DNA of 64,000 nt, taken from the NCBI GenBank assembly GCA_034440575.1, contig JAOTOL010001615.1:1954001-2018000 (forward strand), given 5' to 3'. Both the position numbers and the translations under genes were made by a program. Shown one piece after another: positions 39,301 through 48,300 of this stretch (its first letter is position 1; every line of letters begins with the position of its first letter). The notes beneath the pieces were generated by a model, which worked only from the letters and a program-made list of their open reading frames with translations, ran no database searches and was not told the origin of the DNA. The DNA comes from Imbricaverruca yamaguchii (lineage: Eukaryota; Arthropoda; Thecostraca; Neoverrucidae).

Positions 39301-42300
39301 ACAAAATGAGCAAAATATGAGCAAAATATGAGCAAAATATGAGCAAAATATGAGCGGGTGGGGTAGTTTCAATCAGAGCGGCAGTGTCGGCGCGAGTGGC
39401 AGTAGCATCGGTGAGCGACGCAGCAGCAATGCGAGCGCAAAATGAGGGCGACAGTGATATCATCAGCGCGAGCAGTGCCGCCGACATCTACGCGAGCGAC
39501 CGTCTGTCGGCGGGGGTGCGTCAGTGCGCGACAGAGGTCTCACCTGCCGCTCCAGGGCGCGATCAGACCGGCGTAGGTGAGGCCGACCACGGCCAGCAGG
39601 ACGAGCGCCGCCGAGCCGGCCGCCGCCACCAGGAAGAAGTGGCGCAGCTGGGAGCGCGACACGAACGGCTGCAGGTACTTCAGCAACGCGAAGGCGTGCA
39701 TCAGCACGAACACGCCTGGGGCCAAATCACGGAAGCGTCACACAGTGCAAACGCGGACGAACAGATGTCTGCAGATGGGCAGTCAGACGGATGTGAATAG
39801 GCAAACCGCTTCAAACGCCTCACTGTCGACGACTCGGCACTACCCCCGACCCATCCTGTCAAATTGGGCACCGACACCAGCCCGTCACCCACTGACCTAC
39901 TGAGGTGATCCGATCACGGTCCCCTCGCTGACCTGCCACGGACCGACGGCCGCCTGTCACCCACTGACCTATCGAGGTGATCTCATCTCGGTCACCTCGC
40001 TGACCTGCCACGGACTGACGCCCGCCGGCGGGCTCGTCACCCACTGACCTACCGAGGTGATCTGGTGACGGTGACCTCGCTGACCTGCCACGGACTGACG
40101 TCCGCCGGCGGGCTCGTCACCCACTGACCTACCGAGGTGATCTGGTGACGGTGACCTCGCTGACCTGCCACGGACTGACGCCCGCCGGCGGGCTCGTCAC
40201 CCACTGACCTACCGAGGTGATCTGGTGACGGTGACCTCGCTGACCTGCCACGGACTGACGTCCGCCGGCGGGCTCGTCACCCACTGACCTACCGAGGTGA
40301 TCTGGTGACGGTGACCTCGCTGACCTGCCACGGACTGACGCCCGCCGGCGGGCTCGCCACCCACTGACCTACCGAAGTGATCTGGTGACGGTGACCTCGC
40401 TGACCTGCTACGGACCGACGTCCGCCGTCGCACCCGCCACTCACCGGCCGACGCCATGTGCTCGCTGGTACGGATCGGCTGGAAGCCGACGAACGGGATC
40501 TGCATGCTGCACAGCAGGCCCAGGATGAAGAAGGCCGTGTAGGCGGTGTACAGGCGCGTCGAGTAGCGGCCCATAAGCAGCAGCGCGAACACGTGCAGCG
40601 GGATCAGGTTGATGATGAACACGTAGCCGCCCCACGCCGACACCTGCCACACAGCGGCGCGGCGGTGTTGGCGGCAGCCACGTCACACCGGCCCTGCGGC
40701 ATGTCGCCTGGTGACCAACTGTCTGCTGCCCGCAGCTGATGTCCTCATGAATACAAATAATCAACCAACGTCCCTACCCAAGCATGGACGATTGTGTGGA
40801 AATAGTAGACAAAGGAGGCATTCCTCTAAGTCTATCGTGTACCAATTCAACCTTCATACGCTAATCAGTCAAATCAAGTTTTGCATCGTATAAGATATTG
40901 GTGCAGGAGCGAGGCCTACTCCATTCACCATTGGTGTAGTCGAGATTCAATTGATTCGTTTGTGTCGCTCCATGTTGTGCAGACTATCCCATGTCAGATC
41001 AGTAACGAATGGATTAACCTCTACGACAATTTGAAGAATATCCAGCGCCCTTCCGGTCCACCAGCAATATTCGGATTAACTCAGGAATACATGCCCATCA
41101 GGTTTTCATTGCATCGCAGTCATGAAAAGTACATATTCGCACCATGCGTATTCAAAGCATTCCTGTATGGAAAGAAGCATAAGAATATCAGACTGCACAT
41201 CGAAGATCAATATCATTGTCAGGAGTAGGCAGCAGTGAAACTGGTCATGAAACCTTACGACACAGTCAAAATGTCATTCGACGTCCCCACTCAAGCATCT
41301 CACATCAGCTGTAGCTTTGCTCTATCCATCAACAACCTTTCAATCCTAATTCAATCCTGAGACAGGGGCGGGGATGGCCGAGTGGTTAAGGTGTTGGGCT
41401 CTGGGTACCAAAGGTCCCGGGTTCGACGCTAGCGCCGCTCGGGACATTTCCCAATCCCGCGGCCCATCGGCGAAACAGTGTCGGCGGCGCAATTAGCCGT
41501 TAATGTGCATAAAGTGCGTCGTGAACAACCCAATAAACAAACAAACAAACAATCCTGAGACAGGCACACACCGCTAGACACAGGCAGTCAGGGGCTAGGA
41601 GCGACAGAAAAACCGTGGGGGAGGGGGGAGATTTTCAAGGCGCTCCGTTTCCCGCGTAGGGCGCTACTGGCCGATAGAACTTTGAGCGCGGTGCACTGCA
41701 GCGCCCTTGTGTGGGCGCCCTTTCTACCCAGCTGGGCACCTCTGACTGCACATGTCAAGGGGCTGCACTCGAGCATCTCGCATGGACACCTATTTATAGT
41801 CAGAATGGCGCCCCACGCCAGCCAGAGGAAACGTCGCCTAGGAGTGGTCGACTAGTCCCCCCCCCCGCCCTGCTATGCCCGCGCGCGACTCGACCCCCAT
41901 ACACTGCGACGGACGCGCCCCGGGAAATTCTGCGGGCCAGCCCACACGAGATGACGCCATCGCTATCCAGACCAACCATGTAGAAGTAGCTGAGGGCCGT
42001 GAGTGACGCCCAGTACACCGAGCCCGTCTTCACCGCGCGCACCTGAAAGCACAAGTCGACAAGTCAGCTCAGCACTATCGGCTCAGCCTCCGGGGCAGTT
42101 CACAGACAATGGATCGAAAACAAGTGCTACGTCTGGCAAATCATTTTTAAACTACCAACACACATGACATACCAATCTGAAACCAATCGTGAGGGCTGTA
42201 CATTTATCCGAGTACCCGAACATAGACTTCCCAGAGCCACTCGCATCGTCCGGAACATAAAGGTATTATATGCCACAAAAACACTATTTACCGTCAATAC

Positions 42301-45300
42301 CTTAGTTCACTATGTATTTATTTCATTCGTGCTAATTGCACCGTTCTATTACTAGCTGGATACAAGTCGTTCACTTATTTTCCCTGACGAAGTAGCTTCT
42401 TGTGACATTACAGCATCACATTAACAAGAAGCATTAGCGAATGCAATTTGCTTATAACACATCGCCAGCCACAGGCAATCATCCATCAGCCCCACAAGTG
42501 CATCTCAAATATGCACGGCAAATGCGCAATACAGTGGCTTAGCGAGCGCAATGACGGCGTCCGTCTTAATACTTGTGGTTTGGCCTCCATGACGCGTCGT
42601 CTACAGTAGTGCAGTCGCGATAGCACACCCCGCTGCTGGGAGGCCGTAAACAAATTGATCCGCTTCCTGTACGGCCGCGTAGCCGGCCCCATTTCCGCAC
42701 AACGGCCGGACATCGGACCGCCGCCCCTCTCCACCCCTCCGTCCGCTGCGCAAGTCCCTCCCCTCCCTCCATACCACCAGTCGTTCGATTGTAGTTCGAG
42801 CTGGCAATAATCGCCAACGCCTCGGCCTTTCACGCAGACCCCCACAAGACCTACTGTGCCTAGAGCCTACGCTGTATGGGGAAGATGACATGGGGTTGAA
42901 CCCCACTTCTCAGAAACTTTATTATTAATCGCACAACATATGGGTTGGGGTCGATGCGGCTACCGGGCAAACTGAGCTACCAGTTGTCGTGGAATCTCCC
43001 ACCCCATTGCTACATTAGGGGGTGTCGAAGTCTCACGCCCATGGTGGCAAGTCTGGGCACTGCATGGAACGTAAACTTAGCCAGTGTAATTTTCTGTCAA
43101 TTATGCTTCGGTATATAATTCCATATTCGAATTTACATAATTCGTTCCCTACGAACTTTCAAAACATCTACTTAAAAGTGATTCCCTAAAATTGTAACCG
43201 TTGACGGTAACTGCCACTCCTGACAGCTATCGTTGACGGTGACTATCACTCCGGACAACCTAGCTACTGTTGACGGTGACTGTCACTCTGGACAACCTAG
43301 ATACTGTTGATGGTAACTGTCACTCCGGACAACCTGGCTACCTGTTGACTTGACCGACAACCAGATAGGTGACTGACGCACTCCTGACAGCTACTGTTGA
43401 CGGTGACTGTCACTCCGGACAACCTAGATACTGTTGACGGTGACTGCCACTTATGGCAGCTACTGTTGACGGTGATTGTCACTCCTGACAGCTACTGTTG
43501 ACTGTGACTGTCACTCCGGACAACCTAGCTACTGTTGACGGTGACTGTCACTCCGGACAACCTAGCTACTGTTGACTGTGACTGTCACTCCGGACAACCT
43601 AGATACTGTTGACGGTGACTGCCACTCCTGACAGCTACTGTTGACCGTTACTGTGTTGACGGTGACTGTCACTCCGGACAACCTAGCTACTGTTGACTGT
43701 GACTGTCACTCTGGACAACCTAACTACTATTCATGGTAACTGCCATTCCCGACACCCTAGCTACTGTTGACGATGACTGTGGTGGTGGATTGGGGTTTAG
43801 GGGCGCGTCGACATCAAGGGTCATTTTGTGCTCATGACGATGACTGTCACTCTGGATCACTATCACGATTCTGCACCACCCGAGAGCAGCAGTCCAGTCG
43901 GCGCGCCAACTTCCTGGGATCGCCCACACCTGCAGCAACACTGTTGCCGCGACTCACCCACAGGAAGTAGGTGAGCATGAGCGCGAAGATGGCTATGCCC
44001 TCGTTGTCGTAGCTGCCGGCCACCGAGCGACTGATGTAGCCCGGCACGATGGCGATGAAGCAGGCGGCGAACAGGCCGGCTCCCGTCGACCACAGCTCCC
44101 GGGTGAGCAGGAAGGTGGCGAGCGACGTCAAACCACTGAAAACGCCCGCAGTCACAACACCGCAGCTGTCCAGTCAGACCTCAGAAGCTGTCCAGTCAGT
44201 GCACGGTAACTGTCCAGACTGCCCACAGAAACTGTCCAGTCGGCCCACGGAAATTGTCCAGTTGAACACGGAAACTCTCGTCTGTCCACAGAAACTGTCC
44301 AGTCAGTCAGTCCACAAAAACTTTATTTTTCGTCCAGTCATTGCACGGAAACTGTCCAATCGGAAATTGTAGGTCTGAATTGGCTAGTCAGACTTCGGAA
44401 ACTGTCCAGTCAAACCTCAGAAACTGTCCAATCAAGTGACAGAAACTGTCCAGTTAGTTCGCTAAAATCGTCCAGTCAGTCCACGAAAACTGACCGGTCA
44501 GTTCACAGAAACTGTCCAGTCAAATCGAAAAAACCGTCAAATCTGACCATGGAAACTGTCTGGTCAGACAACCGAAACTGTACAGGCAGTCCACGGAAAC
44601 TGCCCAGACGACCGAAACTGTCTGGTCATGCCATCGAAACCGTCCAAAGTCAAGCAATTCAGTACTGAAGTCATCAAGAGTCAACCAGTAAAACCATTCC
44701 CATGCAAACGCCACACTGCAAACCGTCACCACAGGATTTGCACACACCCGGACTTAGATGATGATTGGGGTTTTTGAGCACCCAGACTTTGAGAGCATGA
44801 TATACAAACAACTGCAGATGAGAGCATAGAATTCCGTCAAAATGGTGAGCCATCTTTCCAATTTTTCCCAAGATCACAGCACATAACTTTTCATTAAAAG
44901 GTTACCATGAACAATGCATGTGAAATATGACTCTGGACGTCTTCCACAACCCATACTCAGTACACTAGTTTTCCATTACTAGAAGAAACTAGCTATTGCT
45001 TGGACAAAAGCCCCACGGAATACGAATACAATGCTGAGCTTTATGAAAGGCACTTTAACGAAAAAAAAACCAATAAATTGCATTACCAAGCAGAAGAGTT
45101 GACCGGGGTGTCGGTAGCTCAGTGGATAAGATCAGCGTCTGGCATCCCAGAGGAACCATACCATACTCAGACCATACTCGGTACACTAGCCTTCAATTAC
45201 TAGAACTAGTTATTGAGAAGATTGAAAACATATTGAAAAACTAGTTATCCAGAAGATAAAAATACAATGCTGAGTTTCATGAAAGGCATTTGGAGGGAAA

Positions 45301-48300
45301 AGGGATTACCATTTACAATTGCAATACTGCATTACCCAGCATATTGATTTACACTAACCCCGTAGATTATTATGCACGAGGATCGATTACCGGCGGTGGC
45401 CGCCCTTTCTGCCAGGGTGGCGCGGGCGACGCCACATGGCCACACCGGCCGGTTGGGTCGTAAAGCAACAGCGAACAGAATAATGTATCCTTCACGTAGC
45501 TGGGTGGGTCCAGGTCGGTCCAGACGAGTCCACTCCAATTAATTGCACACAAGGCCTGTCCATCCATGCATAGCTAAACGGCCTACACTGGTCGATGCGC
45601 CCCAAAACCCCAATCATCATCCACACCCATCATCCATCATCCACGCATAACTGAGCCCATCACAGGTCAGCCGAGGCCAGTCCCCTTCTCCTCGGCCGTG
45701 ACGGGGCTGGCCGCCTGACGCACGAGCGGCGCTGCTCACCTGAAGATGGGCGCCAGGAACACGCACACGTCGCGGATGTGCACGGGAATGTTGAGCAGGT
45801 CGAGCACGTGGTGGATCAGCCCGGACGTGACCATCAGACCAGGGTAGACGGTGCCGCCGACGATGCGGCCCAGCGGGTACCAGGCGCGGTCGTCGAACCA
45901 GTTGAGGAACTTGTAGAAGCCATGCTGCACCATGTACGCCGTCGAGCGGTAGTTGAACCTGCCGACGGTTGAGGTGACAGGACGTGTCGTTGGTTGGGTA
46001 TTTCGGTCTCTGGGCATAGGTGTGTGCTACTGTTGATAGATGCAACATGATGCGTATTGACTTCGGACACAGGTTATGTTGCTGTTGATGGATGCATGAC
46101 ATGATGTGCATTTTGGCCTCGGGCACGGGCGTGTTATTGCTGATGGCTGAATAACATGATGTGTATTTTAGCCTCTGGGCACTAATCCAGTGTTCTCTTT
46201 TTTGGGACTGCTGTTTTTATATTTCCATCAAGTTGTTTTTTTTTTGTAAGATCCTGATGCCATATGTGTGACCTCTGTGTGCTCTGAGGCCCCTGGTATG
46301 TGTGTGTTTTTGAAGGCATCTGGCATATATATTTGACAATGCTGTGAATTGTCACTGTTTTGACAGGACCCAGTGTGCCTTAAGGAGGGCCTTAGTACGT
46401 TTTGTGGGCCCTGGCCCACTTTTAGGACCATTCTGCACTTATTTTTGGCACAGATGAAAATTTGTGTGGCTTCTGATGCAAATTTTTGGGGTCCCATTAA
46501 AATTTGTGTGCCAGAGTGGAACATTTTGGGGCCACAGTCCAATTTTTTCCAGCCTAGGTATGAATTGTTAGGGCCCCTATGTGAGTTGTCTAGGTCTGGC
46601 ATGACCTATCAGAGCCCATTCTGAATTTGCAGACCCCAGGTCAATTTCTTGGGTCCTGACATGATCCCTGGGACCTCAGCTCAATGTTTTAACCCCTTGC
46701 ATGATGTGTTTGTGCCATGGCAAGATTTTCTGGATACTGTCACTTGCTTCAGCACCTAATGTCCTTGCAGGCATCAAGCCTGTGCCTTTAGTGGGCATTC
46801 AGCATTCCAGTGATTTTTTGGGGGTCTGGAATGACTTTTGAGGGCCAGTGCTGAATTTTGCAGGACCTCAGTATATTATTTTAGAACCCTGCATAATTAT
46901 CAAAGAGTCAAGGAGTAATAGCCTGCCACTTGGATGGGGTGGGGCAATGTCCCATTTTACCCCTGGTCCCATCTTTGGTATGTGGCTGATAGGAATAGTG
47001 AAACAGTGATGGGGGAACTGCCCTCTGTGGTGCCACCTGAGATACTTTTTCTGGCAATTAAAAATGAAATCACCAGGGAGTACCATCTAGTAGAGACAAC
47101 AGATAATCATGAATGTCTTGTGGCAAAAGTTGTGCACCTGTTCAGCAGTGTATCTAAGTTTCATCAGTCAGCCAGCCAGATGTAAACACAAACAATTATC
47201 CTTGGAAAATTTGGCATACAATGAAAATGAAACCAAGTTTGGCTGATGTCTTACTTCTTACCTCAACATGTGCCTAAGTTCTAATTTTGTTCACTACATT
47301 CCTTACAATTGGATGCTATTTCAACTTGAGATCACATTTACATCCTTGCATTGCATTAATGCCTAAAATCAAGCATCCAGACAGTGTTGTCTAGCAGCTA
47401 TAGTTTTCACTGTGAATCACCATTTTCCTTTCCTTCCATACTTTCTTAGCCATCCCACATTCACCACCCTTTCACTAATGCACCTGCATGGCCATGCCTT
47501 GCACCATGCCTATGGGGCTTATCAGCCAGGTCTCTTGGGATATACTGACCATAATTCATGCTTGAAGAGCACTCACTGGACAAGATTCTGTTGAGATTAC
47601 AATATCTTATGACTGGGATGGCTGCTCAAACCTGCCAAATACTTCATGTCTCTTGGATATCCTCTAGTGCTTCAAAATGGGGGCATTACAAATATATAAA
47701 CTAGACTGTCCTAACTGAAACCAAATGAAATGTTTTGGTATTATTGCACTTTAAGGTATCAATGACACAAGTTTTACACATATTTGATGTCCATGAATGA
47801 AACAATGGTTAGGTTTTCTGATATTAATTTAGGCCTTTCTTTTAAGCTTGAAAGTTAACAAACACATATAAAAGTGTGTATTCTTAAAGAACAGGTTATG
47901 GTAGATCAGGTTAGCTTGGATTATGTCCTTGTAATTAATGTAATTCTTGAAAATTATTTGAAAAAATAATTGTTTGGGAATGTCCCACTTCAAAATTGTC
48001 CCCTCACTTGGGAGGTTAGGCTAGATTACTTTAGGTTACGTTATGCCATTAATTTTCTTTCTCTACAACATTTTTATTGATATTTGATACTTAAATATTT
48101 TTATGCTAAATTCCCCAACATCAATCCACTTTGTCCATGGCAACTGCATGGGTGCCAACTGCATTTGCACAGGAAATTAGTATTCACATCATGTAAACAG
48201 CATTCATTGGTATTGTTTTGGAAAGAGAAGGTTCAAGAATGTAAAAAAAATGTCTTAAAGTGCAAACTTGCCAATGTTTCCAACCTGTATTTATTCTACA

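Larger units (their letters stand above)
35035..39543 (-). other. STT3B intron 6
   Basis: A 4.5-kb intron holding two minisatellites, one SINE with target-site duplications and two LINE stubs, listed separately. An ATGAGCAAAAT run (39,306-39,354) is a short 12-bp tandem repeat. Remaining DNA shows no gene. Confidence 0.6.
42043..43957 (-). other. STT3B intron 3
   Basis: Contains a 33-37-bp minisatellite (43.20-43.86 kb) interrupted by a LINE stub, and a tRNA-like fragment at about 42,955-42,995 (minus strand CTGGTAGCTCAGTTTGCCCG). Other open frames, for instance around 42.6-42.9 kb, are unsupported. Confidence 0.6.

Noticed and set aside
39306..39354. ATGAGCAAAAT short tandem repeat as a functional element
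   Set aside because: A four-to-five-copy microsatellite-scale repeat with nothing around it to suggest a role.
40881..41228. 115-codon plus-strand frame in STT3B intron 4
   Set aside because: No recognisable motif; ordinary chance length, inside an intron on the opposite strand.
41367..41440. Functional tRNA gene at the A/B-box region
   Set aside because: It is the head of a SINE with an (AAAC)n tail and target-site duplications; the acceptor stem does not close as in a tRNA.
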